Below, piece after piece: positions 32,146-40,767 of a stretch of 44,777 bases of DNA. This DNA comes from Mycobacterium angelicum (GTDB lineage Bacteria; Actinomycetota; Actinomycetes; Mycobacteriales; Mycobacteriaceae). The position numbers were made by a program, and so were the translations under genes. The DNA is taken from positions 1 through 44,777 of the forward strand of contig NZ_MVHE01000044.1 of the NCBI RefSeq assembly GCF_002086155.1, written 5' to 3'. Numbering within the stretch: the first letter of the stretch is position 1; each line of letters opens with the position of its first letter. The notes under the pieces were generated by a model. It saw nothing but the letters and a program-made list of their open reading frames with translations. It searched no databases and was not told the origin of the DNA.

Positions 32146-32601
32146 ATGGTTGCCCCGCTATTGCAAGCGGAAGTTGATATCAATGCCCCCGTGTCAAAAG
32201 TTTGGACACTGATATCTGATTTTCGGCGAATGCCCGAGTGGAGCCCGCAGTGCCGCTGGATGAAGTCCTTCGGTCCGCTGCGCCAGGGCACCCGCACGTT
32301 CAACCTCAACCGTCGCAACCGACTGTTCTGGCCCACCACGTGCACCGTCACCGAGGTGATCCCGGAGCAGAAGCTCGCGTTTCGGGTCAACACCAACGGC
32401 AGCGTATGGAGCTACGAGCTGGAACCCAACGGCCAGGGCACCCGGGTGATCGAGAGCCGCCACGCCGAAAACGGCGTCAGCGCGTTCTCCAACCTGTCGG
32501 TGAACGCACTCATGGGCGGCACCACGAACTTCGAACGTGAACTCGTCGAGGGCATGAACACGTCGCTGGCCAAAATCAAGGCAGCCGCCGAAAAGGCTTA
32601 G
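32146..32601 (+). CDS. SRPBCC/polyketide cyclase-like protein
   Basis: The 151-residue START/Bet v1-type protein has Ala-Glu-Val-Asp-Ile-Asn-Ala-Pro-Val-Ser-Lys-Val-Trp and MPEWSPQCRWMKSF at the N-terminus and a long C-terminal helix (NFERELVEGMNTSLAKIKAAAEKA). The fold makes a hydrophobic ligand pocket; the ligand is unknown. The ATG at 32146 has GGAGG 4 nt upstream; an in-frame ATG at 32134 is an alternative. From memory PPE13 lies around this point in M. tuberculosis, so this is a locus difference. The stop overlaps the DUF3027 gene by 4 bp. Confidence 0.82.
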   Translation: MVAPLLQAEVDINAPVSKVWTLISDFRRMPEWSPQCRWMKSFGPLRQGTRTFNLNRRNRLFWPTTCTVTEVIPEQKLAFRVNTNGSVWSYELEPNGQGTRVIESRHAENGVSAFSNLSVNALMGGTTNFERELVEGMNTSLAKIKAAAEKA

Positions 32602-33410
32602 GCAGGAGGCTCCGCGGGCGGTTCCGGCGGAGCCGGTCTCTCCGTGACGTCGAGCACGCCGTCGTCGTACGGCTCATACGTGGGTGAGCCACTACCCGCA
32701 GGAGCCGGTGTGTCGGAATGGGCCCCGCAGCCATACTGCTTGTCGACGACATGGCCGTCGGCGGAAAGCTCATTGCCGCAGACACCGAACATCGCTCCCA
32801 GCGAGCCGGCGAGCGGCAGGAAGAAACCACAGTCGCGGCAGACTCGCTTGGTCGACCGCGACATCGCCGAGTCGGGACCGTAGTCGCCCTCGTGCCAACG
32901 TTCGGCCGCGTGAGAACGGCCCCAGGCGCTCATTACCCAGCGCCGGCCCAGTCCGACTTCGGCCGCCGTCTCATCGACCTGCGCATCCCCGCTGCCCGCG
33001 TAGCCCGGAACCAGCCGCGGATCGTCTTTAGCCGGCGCGAGCAGATCGCCCGGGCTCAGGTCCCCCGGCTTTATCCGCTGGTCCCAGGGCACCCACTCCG
33101 GGGCGAGCAGCGCGGTCGGCCCGGGGATCAGCACCACTTCGCTGATCGTGGCGTGGTCCGAACCTGCATAAGTGGCCACGACAACGGCCCACTGCCAGCC
33201 TTGATAGCCGGGCAAATGCGCCAGGAACCGATGCGTCGCGGCGTTCGGATCTTCGTAGCTGACGCCCAGATAGTCACCGACCGTCTCCTCGCCACTGAAC
33301 TCCGCAACGGCCGCTTTGGCCTGGTCGGCGGCGCCCGTCAGCACCGCGGCCAACCCTTCGGGCCACTCGGCCACCATGGTTGCTGCGGGTTCTTCGGTGG
33401 GTCCGGTCAC
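32598..33410 (-). CDS. DUF3027 family protein (Rv0877-type)
   Basis: The 270-residue soluble protein contains VGDYLGVSYEDPNAATHRFLAHLPGYQGWQWAVVVA and a probable zinc-binding Cys set in RVCRDCGFFLPLAG...FGVCGN...YGCGAHSD near 200-235. It ends in a Pro/Glu-rich tail. The family is conserved in actinobacteria without a known role. I chose the GTG at 33410 (Val-Thr-Gly-Pro-Thr-Glu-Glu) because AGGGGAG lies about 6 nt upstream; the longer open frame is not supported. It diverges from the MFS gene. Confidence 0.85.
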   Translation of the reverse strand: MTGPTEEPAATMVAEWPEGLAAVLTGAADQAKAAVAEFSGEETVGDYLGVSYEDPNAATHRFLAHLPGYQGWQWAVVVATYAGSDHATISEVVLIPGPTALLAPEWVPWDQRIKPGDLSPGDLLAPAKDDPRLVPGYAGSGDAQVDETAAEVGLGRRWVMSAWGRSHAAERWHEGDYGPDSAMSRSTKRVCRDCGFFLPLAGSLGAMFGVCGNELSADGHVVDKQYGCGAHSDTPAPAGSGSPTYEPYDDGVLDVTERPAPPEPPAEPPA

Positions 33411-33503
33411 GCTCTCCCCTTCTCTGCGATGCGTATCCCATACTGCCGGAAGACACGGCGGACGAGCCACACCCGGTTGGCTCCGCAGAAACGCGGCATA
33501 GGA

Positions 33504-33509
33504 CAGAAT
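33504..33509 (+). promoter_or_regulatory. -10 hexamer for the Rv0876c-type MFS gene
   Basis: CAGAAT predicts +1 exactly on the GTG at 33516. A leaderless start supports that codon over the ATG at 33540. Confidence 0.42.
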
Positions 33510-33515
33510 TGAACC

Positions 33516-35180
33516 GTGTCCGAACGGCGGCGTGTCAATGAGCACCCCGGCATGGCCAATTACCCCGCCGACGACTCCGACTATCGCCGCGGCCGCCGTC
33601 CGCCGCCGATGCCCAGCGCCAACCGCTACCTGCCGCCGCTGGGACGCCAATCCGAACCCGAACGCGACAGCACACCGCCGACACCTCCGCGCGGTTTCAA
33701 CAACGGCGAACGGATCACCGTCACCCGCGCAGCGGCCATGCGCAGCCGCGAAATGGGCTCCCGCATGTACTGGATGGTTCAGCGGGCCGCTACCGCCGAC
33801 GGCGCCGACAAATCCGGCCTGACCGCGCTGACCTGGCCGGTGATGGCGAACTTCGCGGTGGACTCCGCAATGGCCGTCGCATTGGCGAATACCCTGTTCT
33901 TCGCGGCGGCCAGTGGTGAGAGCAAATCCAAAGTGGCTCTCTACCTATTGATTACGATCGCGCCGTTCGCCGTGATCGCACCGCTGATCGGTCCCGCACT
34001 GGACAAGCTGCAGCACGGCCGCCGGGTAGCGCTGGCGATGTCGTTCGCGCTGCGCACGGCACTGGCACTGTTGCTGATCATCAATTACGACGGCGCCACT
34101 GGCAGTTTCCCGTCCTGGGTGCTCTATCCGTGTGCGTTGGCGATGATGGTGTTTTCCAAGTCGTTCAGCGTGCTGCGCAGCGCCGTGACGCCGCGGGTGA
34201 TGCCGCCGACGATCGACTTGGTACGGGTCAACTCCCGGCTCACGGTATTCGGGCTGCTTGGTGGCACCATCGCGGGCGGCGCCGTGGCGGCCGGTGTCGA
34301 ATTCGCCTGCACACACTTGTTCAAGATGCCGGGCGCGTTGTTCGTCGTCGTCGCGATCACGATCGTCGGCGCGTCGCTGTCGATGCGGATTCCCCGGTGG
34401 GTTGAGGTGACCGCGGGCGAGGTTCCGACCACGTTGAGCTATCACCGCGACAGCGGCCCGCTGCGCCGAGGGCACCCGGACAGGAACCCGGAGGGCGTCA
34501 AAGGGGTCAAGAAGGTCGGCGCCACGCTGCGACAACCGTTGGGCCGTAACATCATTACCTCGCTGTGGGGTAACTGCACCATCAAGGTGATGGTCGGCTT
34601 CCTTTTTCTGTATCCGGCGTTTGTGGCCAAGGCCCATGACGCTGACGGCTGGGTTCAGTTGGCCATGCTGGGACTGATCGGTGCGGCGGCCGCAGTGGGC
34701 AATTTCGCCGGCAACTTCACCAGCGCGCGGCTGAAACTGGGCCGGCCCGCGGTTTTGGTGGTGCGCTGCACCGTGGTGGTCACCGTGTTCGCGGTGGCGG
34801 CAGCGGTGGCCGGCAACTTGATTGCCGCGGCTATCGCCACCCTGATCACCTCGGGGTCCAGTGCCATAGCGAAAGCCTCACTGGACGCCTCATTGCAAGA
34901 CGACCTGCCCGAGGAATCGCGCGCGTCGGCGTTCGGGCGCTCCGAGTCGACACTGCAGCTGGCCTGGGTGCTCGGCGGCGCGGTAGGGGTTTTGGTCTAC
35001 ACGGAGTTGTGGGTCGGCTTCACCGCGGTGACGGCACTGCTGATCCCGGGCCTGGCACAGACGATCGTGAGCTTCCGCGGCGACTCGCTGATCCCAGGCC
35101 TAGGTGGCAACCGGCCCGTCATGGTCGAACAGGAGGGCCGTCCCGTCGGCGCTTCGGCAACGGGAGTGGTGCCCCGGTGA
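33516..35180 (+). CDS. MFS transporter with long proline-rich N-terminus (Rv0876c-type)
   Basis: The 554-residue membrane protein has a cytoplasmic, basic and Pro-rich N-terminal region (about 1-85), 10-12 membrane helices, and a central hydrophilic loop (about 300-345) with HRDSGPLRRGHPDRNPEGVKGVKK. It resembles the M. tuberculosis MFS protein at this locus; the substrate is unknown. The stop overlaps the start of the following DUF2771 gene by 3 nt (GTGA), so the two are coupled. Confidence 0.88.
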   Translation: MSERRRVNEHPGMANYPADDSDYRRGRRPPPMPSANRYLPPLGRQSEPERDSTPPTPPRGFNNGERITVTRAAAMRSREMGSRMYWMVQRAATADGADKSGLTALTWPVMANFAVDSAMAVALANTLFFAAASGESKSKVALYLLITIAPFAVIAPLIGPALDKLQHGRRVALAMSFALRTALALLLIINYDGATGSFPSWVLYPCALAMMVFSKSFSVLRSAVTPRVMPPTIDLVRVNSRLTVFGLLGGTIAGGAVAAGVEFACTHLFKMPGALFVVVAITIVGASLSMRIPRWVEVTAGEVPTTLSYHRDSGPLRRGHPDRNPEGVKGVKKVGATLRQPLGRNIITSLWGNCTIKVMVGFLFLYPAFVAKAHDADGWVQLAMLGLIGAAAAVGNFAGNFTSARLKLGRPAVLVVRCTVVVTVFAVAAAVAGNLIAAAIATLITSGSSAIAKASLDASLQDDLPEESRASAFGRSESTLQLAWVLGGAVGVLVYTELWVGFTAVTALLIPGLAQTIVSFRGDSLIPGLGGNRPVMVEQEGRPVGASATGVVPR

Positions 35181-35656
35181 AACGCGCCGTGTTGATCGCG
35201 GTCGTCGTCGTGCTGTCCATCGGCGCGGGAGTGGGCGCGTGGCTGCTGGTACGCGAGCCGGGTCCGCAACCACCCGAAATCAGCGCCTACTCGCACGGCC
35301 ACCTGACCCGCGTCGGGCCGTACATGTATTGCAACGTGCTCAACCTCGACGACTGCCAGACGCCGCAGACACAGGGCGCACTGCCGGTAACCGAACGTTA
35401 TCCGGTCCAACTGTCGGTACCCGAGGCGATTTCGCGTGCACCGTGGCGATTGCTGCAGGTGTATGAAGACCCGACCAACACGACCACCACGCTGTTTCGG
35501 CCGAACAGCCGGCTGGCGGTCACCATCCCCACCGTCGACCCGCACCGCGGCCGGTTGACCGGCATTGTCGTGCAATTGCTGACGCTGGTGGTCGACCCTG
35601 CCGGGGAGTTACGCGAAGCACCACACGCGGAATGGTCTGTGCGCCTGACGTATTGA
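35177..35656 (+). CDS. DUF2771 exported or membrane-anchored protein (Rv0875c-type)
   Basis: The 159-residue protein has an N-terminal helix (Val-Lys-Arg-Ala-Val-Leu-Ile-Ala..., about 4-25) that acts as a signal or anchor, then a soluble domain with YMYCNVLNLDDCQ (two Cys, possibly a disulphide), YPVQLSVPEAISRAPWRLLQVYEDP and EWSVRLTY. There is no lipobox. It is coupled to the MFS gene and may assist it in the envelope; that is inference. It converges on the GST gene with a hairpin in between. Confidence 0.82.
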   Translation: MKRAVLIAVVVVLSIGAGVGAWLLVREPGPQPPEISAYSHGHLTRVGPYMYCNVLNLDDCQTPQTQGALPVTERYPVQLSVPEAISRAPWRLLQVYEDPTNTTTTLFRPNSRLAVTIPTVDPHRGRLTGIVVQLLTLVVDPAGELREAPHAEWSVRLTY

Positions 35657-35668
35657 GTCTGCTGGGCG

Positions 35669-35746
35669 TCGAGTGTGCATCGTGGGTGGGCAGATCGCGA
35701 AGTTGCCGCCTTGTATACACACTCAAATCCAACGGTGCACACTCGA
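35669..35746. terminator. Hairpin between convergent genes, GAGTGTGC-arm family
   Basis: TCGAGTGTGCA (35669-35679) pairs perfectly over 11 bp with TGCACACTCGA (35736-35746). A third half-site CACACTC lies at 35718-35724. It fills the gap between the DUF2771 stop and the GST-like gene's stop and resembles the elements at 16798-16863 and 40663-40712. Confidence 0.6.
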
Positions 35747-35752
35747 TTGGGC

Positions 35753-36760
35753 CTACGACGCCGCGTGGCCGGCTGGCACCCGCTCACCCGCAACCGGTGG
35801 ACCGGGCGGTGTGCCGTCTCCGAAAGGCCTGCCGCCCAACGCTTCTCGACCATGTGGCGTCAACCAGTCGGACAGGTCCGGCCCCTTGGGCACGATGCGG
35901 GTGGGGTTGATGTCAGCGTGCACGATGTAGTAGTGCTGCTTGATCTGCACGAAATCGATGGTGTCGCCAAAACCCGGCGTTTGGAACAGGTCTCGCGCGT
36001 AGGCCCATAACACCGGCAACTCGGAAAGCTTGGACCGATTGCATTTGAAGTGCCCGTGATACACCGGGTCGAAGCGTGCCAGCGTGGTGAACAGCCGCAC
36101 ATCGGCTTCGGTGATGGTGTCGCCCACCAGATATCGCTGCGTCGCCAGCCGATCGTTGACCCAGTCGAGCGCCGTGAACAGCCGGTCGTAGCCGGCCTCG
36201 TAGGCCTCCTGTGAACCGGCAAACCCACACCGGTACACGCCATTGTTGATCTCGGTGTAGATTCGCGTGCTCACCTCGTCGATCTCGTCCCGCAACCCCT
36301 CGGGGTACAGCTGCGGCGCGCCGTCGCGGTGGTATGCCGTCCACTCGGTGGAGAAGTCCAGCGTTATCTGGGCGAAGTCGTTGGTGACCACGGCTCCGGT
36401 TGGGACGTCGACGATCGCCGGAACGGTAATGCCTTTGGGGTACTCGGGGAACCGGTTGAAGTAGGCGTCCTGCAGGCGAGGGATCTTCAGCACCGGGTCG
36501 AGACCGCCCGGATCCAGATCGAAGGTCCAACTGCGCTCATCGTGAGTGGGGCCGCAAAAGCCAATGGAGAGAACATCTTCCAGCCCCAGCAACCGCCGCA
36601 CGATGATGGTGCGGTTGGCCCATGGGCATGCCCGGGCGACAACAAGCCGATAGCGACCCGGCTCTACCGGGTAACCATCACGCCCGTCGGCGGTGATGCG
36701 AGTGGTGATGTAGTTGGTATCGCGGTTGAATTCGCCGGTCCCGGCGACGTAGGAACCCAT
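35753..36760 (-). CDS. Xi-class GST-like/glutathionyl-hydroquinone reductase-type protein
   Basis: The 335-residue protein is of the YqjG/ECM4 family. The catalytic Cys45 lies in Ala-Arg-Ala-Cys-Pro-Trp-Ala-Asn-Arg. Other family segments are CGPTHDERSWTF, Ile-Thr-Val-Pro-Ala-Ile-Val-Asp and Val-Thr-Asn-Asp-Phe, LFTALDWVNDRLATQRYLVGDTITEADVRLFTTLARFD, and QIKQHYYIVHADINPTRIVPKGP. Such enzymes reduce S-thiolated hydroquinones. Mycobacteria use mycothiol, not glutathione, so a mycothiol-dependent reaction is the likely version; this is inference. TATTGT (36770 to 36765, minus strand) gives a near-leaderless start. It diverges from a PE_PGRS gene. Confidence 0.87.
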   Translation of the reverse strand: MGSYVAGTGEFNRDTNYITTRITADGRDGYPVEPGRYRLVVARACPWANRTIIVRRLLGLEDVLSIGFCGPTHDERSWTFDLDPGGLDPVLKIPRLQDAYFNRFPEYPKGITVPAIVDVPTGAVVTNDFAQITLDFSTEWTAYHRDGAPQLYPEGLRDEIDEVSTRIYTEINNGVYRCGFAGSQEAYEAGYDRLFTALDWVNDRLATQRYLVGDTITEADVRLFTTLARFDPVYHGHFKCNRSKLSELPVLWAYARDLFQTPGFGDTIDFVQIKQHYYIVHADINPTRIVPKGPDLSDWLTPHGREALGGRPFGDGTPPGPPVAGERVPAGHAAS

Positions 36761-36853
36761 ACCGACAATATTGCCCGCGCACCCCAGTGCGAGCCGACCA
36801 TCTGGGACCGATCCAGTTTTACGAACAAGCGATTAATTATTGGACCGCAGGCA

Positions 36854-36859
36854 TATAGT
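36854..36859 (+). promoter_or_regulatory. -10 hexamer for the 36.9-kb PE_PGRS gene
   Basis: TATAGT fits TANNNT within an AT-rich stretch (36825-36862) and gives a leader of about 57 nt with a TAGAGG ribosome-binding site. Confidence 0.45.
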
Positions 36860-36922
36860 TTTCGCCGACCGGGTCTGCTCGATCGGGCACCAGGCTGCCG
36901 TGAAATGAATAGAGGCCACACG

Positions 36923-39900
36923 TTGTCGTTCGTCAGCACTTCGCCGGAAGCAATCGTTCGCGCGGCCTCGCAACTCGCGGGTATCGGGTCGACTATCGAG
37001 GCGGCCAATTCAGCCGCGGCCTCGACAACGAACCTGTTTGCCGCCGCCGGCGACGAAGTTTCGGTGGCCATCGCCTCGCTCTTCGGCCAGCACGGCGCCG
37101 AATACCAGGCGCTCGGAAGACAGATGACGAGTTGGCACGCCCAGTTCGTCGAGACCCTGAACAACACCGGGATGATGTTCGCCGGCGCCGAGGCCGGAAA
37201 CGCCCTGCGGTTGGGCGCCGCCGCGGCCGATACGGCTCCGCTGGCCGGCCTGCGAGCCGCCCTCACCGAGGCACCCGAGATGCTGCTCATCGAACCGATC
37301 GATGCCGTCGGTCAAGCGTGGCTCACCAGTCCGCTGGGCTCGGTCGTCGACCCGGTGCTGAACATGCCGTTCACCGCCCTGACCGGCCGCGCACTGGTCG
37401 GCAACGGCGCGGCCGGAACGTCCGGCGTCAATGGCGGCAATGGCGGCAACGGCGGCTGGCTCTACGGCCATGGCGGCGCCGGCGCGGCCGCCACGGCCAC
37501 CACGGCCGCCGGTCGCGGTGGTGACGCCGGCCTGTTCGGCGACGGCGGCGTAGGCGGTGCGGCGCTTCCCAACTCCGGTGGCAATGGCGGGGCCGGCGGC
37601 AACGGCGGCCTCTACTTCGGCGACGGCGGGGCCGGGGCACCCGGTGCGGCGTCCCTCAACCCCCTGATCCCCGGCGGTAACGGCGGGCCTGGCGGCAACG
37701 CCGGGTGGTACGGCAAAGGCGGCATGGGCGGGGCCGGCGGGCTCGGCGCACCGGGCCTGGCAGGCGGGACGGGCGGTGTGGGCGGCAACGGCGGGGCCGG
37801 CGGTTTGGGCGGCACGCTCTGGGGCAACGGCGGCGACGGCGGCGTAGGCGGCGCCGGCGGGCATGGCGGCCATGGCAGCAACGGCAGCGACGGCGCGGCG
37901 GGCAACTTCAGCACCGGTAACGGCACTGGCGGCAACGGCACCAACGGTACCGACGGCGGGACCGGCGGGGCGGGTGGAGCCGGCGGTAACGCCGGCGCGG
38001 CCAGAGGCCTGGGCGAGGCCGGCATCAACGGCAGCGGCGGCGCGGGCGGGGCCGGCGGCAACGCCGGGTTACCCGGTGACGGCGGAGTCGGCGCAGCAGG
38101 CACCGCTGTACACATCGACGGCGCGGCCGGTGGCCATGGGGGCGACCCCGGAGCCGTCGGCGCCGGTGGCCTCGGCGGCAACGCGGGCGTCGGCGGAACC
38201 GGCGGCACCATCGGCGCGACCGGCCTCAGCGGCGCCGTCGTGACCAGTGGTGGTCACGGCGGCGATGGCGGCGCCGGATTCAGCGCTGTCACCCCCGGCG
38301 CATTCGGCGGCAACGGCGGCAACGGCGGCAACGGCGGATCGGTCGGAAGCGGCGGCGCCGGCGGTGCCGGCGGCAACGGAGCCAACGCCAGTACCGGAGG
38401 CGCGGCCGGAGCGGACGGCGGCCATGGCGGCAACGGCGGTAATGCGGGCGTCCACGGCCTGGCCGCCGGCGACTCCGGCAGTGGTGGCAACGGCGGCAAC
38501 GGGGGCAAGGGCACCTTGAGCGTCAATGCGGGTGCCGGTGGTGCGGGCGGCCACGGCGGAAATGCCGGCGCCGTGGGACACGGCGGTACCCAAGCGGGCA
38601 CGGTCGGCAATGCCGGCAACGGCGGCAACGGCGGCAACGGCTCCACCACCGCGGGAATGACGGCACCCGGGGGCCGCGGCGGTGACGGCGGCGACGCCGG
38701 CAGCATCGGCACCGGCGGCCACGGCGGCCGGGGCGGCGACGGCGGCACCGGCTCCACGAGCGGGTCACCGGCAGCTGGCGGGGATGGCGGCCACGGCGGC
38801 AACGGCAGCAGCGGCGGCGTGGGCGGCGCCGGTGGCAACGGCGGCAACGGCAACGGCGGCGGCAACGGTGGAGCCGGCGGCGACGGCGGCAACGCCTCCG
38901 GCGGCACCGCCGGCAGCGGCGGCAACGGTGGCAACGGCGGCGACAACAATCAGTCCGGCGACAGAAGCGGCGGCAATGGCGGAGCCGGCGGGAACGCCGG
39001 GACCATCGGCGCTGCCGGCAACGGCGGCAACGGCGGCAGCGGCGGCAAAGGCACCGCGACTGGAGCCGGTGGGACCGGCGGCAACGGCGGCAACGCCACG
39101 TCCGCGCTGGGCCAAGCCGGCAGCGGCGGCAACGGCGGAGCCGGCGGGTCAGGCGGCGACGGCGGCGACGGCGGGAACACCGGCACGATCGGCACCCCCG
39201 CTACCGCCGGCGACGGCGGCAACGGTGGAGACGGGCTCGGCAACGGCGCCGGCGGCAACGGCGGGCACGGCGGCGAGGCCGCCAACGGCGGCATCGCCGG
39301 TAAAGGTGGCAATGGTGGCGCCGGCGGCTCATTCGGCGGCAATGGGGGCAACGGCGGCGACGGCGGAAACGGTGCCTCCCACGGTGACGGCGGAAACGGC
39401 GGGGCCGGCGGCAGCGGTTCGCGGGGTTTCAACAACGGAGTGGGCGGGGCCGGCGGCGCGGGCGGTAACGCCGGCACCAACGGCAACGGCGGGGCCGGCG
39501 GCGCCGGCGGCAAAGGTCTGATCGGCGCGGCTGGGCAAAACCCGCAGCCACTACCCGCCTCAACCAACCCGGCCGCAGCGACCGGCCAGCAGGGCGACAA
39601 CGGCGTCGGTCCCAACGGCGAGGGCGGCAACGGCGGACCCGGCGCGATGGGCGTCACCGCTCAGCCCGGCGGCGACGGCGGTGGCGGAGGCAGCGGTCAA
39701 ATTCTTCAGACTTCCGACGGCGGCAAGGGCGGCTCGGGAGGCGACGGTGGGGCCACGAACGGTTCCGTCGCGGCAGCCGGCGGCAACGGCGGTGGCGGCG
39801 GCGACGGCCACTTCGGCGGCACCGGCGGCGATGGCGGTAGAGGCGGAACCGGTGGCAGCGGCGGCGGTACCGGGGGTAACGGCGGCACGGGCGGACTCGG

Positions 39901-40648
39901 CGGCATCACCGGTACAGGCGGCAATGGCGGAACCGGCGGAACGGGTGGCGTCGGCGGCGGCGCCGGCGGAAACGGCGGCGCCGCCCCGGGTGCCGGCGCA
40001 ATAACCGGCGGCACCGGCGGCACCGGCGGCTCTGGCGGTGGATCCGGTGGCCACGGCGGCTCCGGCTTAACGGGCGGCGTCGGCGGCCAGGGCGGTGAGG
40101 GCACGACCGGTAGCGACGGTAGCGCCGGTGGCAGCGGCGGCGCCGGTGGCGCGGGCGGGACCGTCTCCGGAAACGGTGGCGCGGGCGGAGCGGGCGGCGC
40201 AGGCGGTGCCGGTGGCGCCGGAGCCACCGGCGGTCACGGCGGCACCGGTGGCGATGGCCGCGTCAACGGCAAGTCAGGCAATGGCGGCGTCGGGGGCACC
40301 GGCGGAATCGGCGGCGCAGGCGGAGCGGGCGGCGCGGGCGGCGCAGGCGGGACTGCGACGAACGGCACCGGCGGAATAGGTGGTGCCGGTGGCAACGCGG
40401 GCGCCGGCGCCAACGGCGGAACCGGCGGTACCGGCGGGGACGGCGGCCGCGCTGACTTCGGCGTCCTGCCCGGCCAAGGCGGCGACGGCGGCAAAGGCGG
40501 TAGCGCCGGCGTCGGCGGCCACGGCGGCACTGGCGGGCAGGGCGGCGCCAGCGTCACCGGCAACCCGGGGTTGTCGGGACTCTCCGGTGTGGGCGGTGCG
40601 AACGGCCAGGAGGGCACGACGGGCACCAAGGGGTCGGTCGGCTCCTGA
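36923..40648 (+). CDS. PE_PGRS family protein (complete)
   Basis: The 1241-residue protein has a PE domain (about 1-95; [M]SFVSTSPEAIVRAASQLAGIGS...), the linker with Leu-Thr-Gly-Arg-Ala-Leu-Val-Gly-Asn-Gly near 155, and a PGRS domain of over 1000 residues. Within it are non-GGX islands such as AVHIDG. The start is TTG at 36923: it gives the canonical Ser-Phe-Val N-terminus and has AGAGG 7 nt upstream. An ATG at 36905 would add six residues. The frame is open far upstream but overlaps the GST gene. It shares linker and PGRS islands with the PE_PGRS gene at 43068, so the two are paralogues flanking fadE10. Likely secreted through ESX-5 and surface exposed. Confidence 0.92.
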   Translation: MSFVSTSPEAIVRAASQLAGIGSTIEAANSAAASTTNLFAAAGDEVSVAIASLFGQHGAEYQALGRQMTSWHAQFVETLNNTGMMFAGAEAGNALRLGAAAADTAPLAGLRAALTEAPEMLLIEPIDAVGQAWLTSPLGSVVDPVLNMPFTALTGRALVGNGAAGTSGVNGGNGGNGGWLYGHGGAGAAATATTAAGRGGDAGLFGDGGVGGAALPNSGGNGGAGGNGGLYFGDGGAGAPGAASLNPLIPGGNGGPGGNAGWYGKGGMGGAGGLGAPGLAGGTGGVGGNGGAGGLGGTLWGNGGDGGVGGAGGHGGHGSNGSDGAAGNFSTGNGTGGNGTNGTDGGTGGAGGAGGNAGAARGLGEAGINGSGGAGGAGGNAGLPGDGGVGAAGTAVHIDGAAGGHGGDPGAVGAGGLGGNAGVGGTGGTIGATGLSGAVVTSGGHGGDGGAGFSAVTPGAFGGNGGNGGNGGSVGSGGAGGAGGNGANASTGGAAGADGGHGGNGGNAGVHGLAAGDSGSGGNGGNGGKGTLSVNAGAGGAGGHGGNAGAVGHGGTQAGTVGNAGNGGNGGNGSTTAGMTAPGGRGGDGGDAGSIGTGGHGGRGGDGGTGSTSGSPAAGGDGGHGGNGSSGGVGGAGGNGGNGNGGGNGGAGGDGGNASGGTAGSGGNGGNGGDNNQSGDRSGGNGGAGGNAGTIGAAGNGGNGGSGGKGTATGAGGTGGNGGNATSALGQAGSGGNGGAGGSGGDGGDGGNTGTIGTPATAGDGGNGGDGLGNGAGGNGGHGGEAANGGIAGKGGNGGAGGSFGGNGGNGGDGGNGASHGDGGNGGAGGSGSRGFNNGVGGAGGAGGNAGTNGNGGAGGAGGKGLIGAAGQNPQPLPASTNPAAATGQQGDNGVGPNGEGGNGGPGAMGVTAQPGGDGGGGGSGQILQTSDGGKGGSGGDGGATNGSVAAAGGNGGGGGDGHFGGTGGDGGRGGTGGSGGGTGGNGGTGGLGGITGTGGNGGTGGTGGVGGGAGGNGGAAPGAGAITGGTGGTGGSGGGSGGHGGSGLTGGVGGQGGEGTTGSDGSAGGSGGAGGAGGTVSGNGGAGGAGGAGGAGGAGATGGHGGTGGDGRVNGKSGNGGVGGTGGIGGAGGAGGAGGAGGTATNGTGGIGGAGGNAGAGANGGTGGTGGDGGRADFGVLPGQGGDGGKGGSAGVGGHGGTGGQGGASVTGNPGLSGLSGVGGANGQEGTTGTKGSVGS

Positions 40649-40662
40649 TCACGGGCTATTCG

Positions 40663-40712
40663 GTGTGCGCCCTGGGCGGCGAAATCGCAACGATTGCACC
40701 ATAGACGCACAC
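40663..40712. terminator. Hairpin between PE_PGRS and fadE10, GTGTGCG-arm family
   Basis: GTGTGCG (40663-40669) and CGCACAC (40706-40712) flank an inner AATCG-CAA-CGATT hairpin (40683-40695). It lies in the 119-bp gap between convergent stops and is a weaker relative of the two other convergent-gap hairpins in the window. Confidence 0.5.
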
Positions 40713-40767
40713 TCAAAGCCCTACGCGCACAGCCGAATCAGCCAGGCCGCAACTTCAGTGCACAGGC

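Noticed and set aside
36329..36922. Long N-terminal extension of the PE_PGRS open frame
   Set aside because: It runs antisense through the GST gene; the PE domain begins at 36923 with a ribosome-binding site.
37420..40640. Short direct repeats that might look like a CRISPR array
   Set aside because: They are in-frame GGX codon repeats with no constant repeat and spacer lengths and no cas genes.
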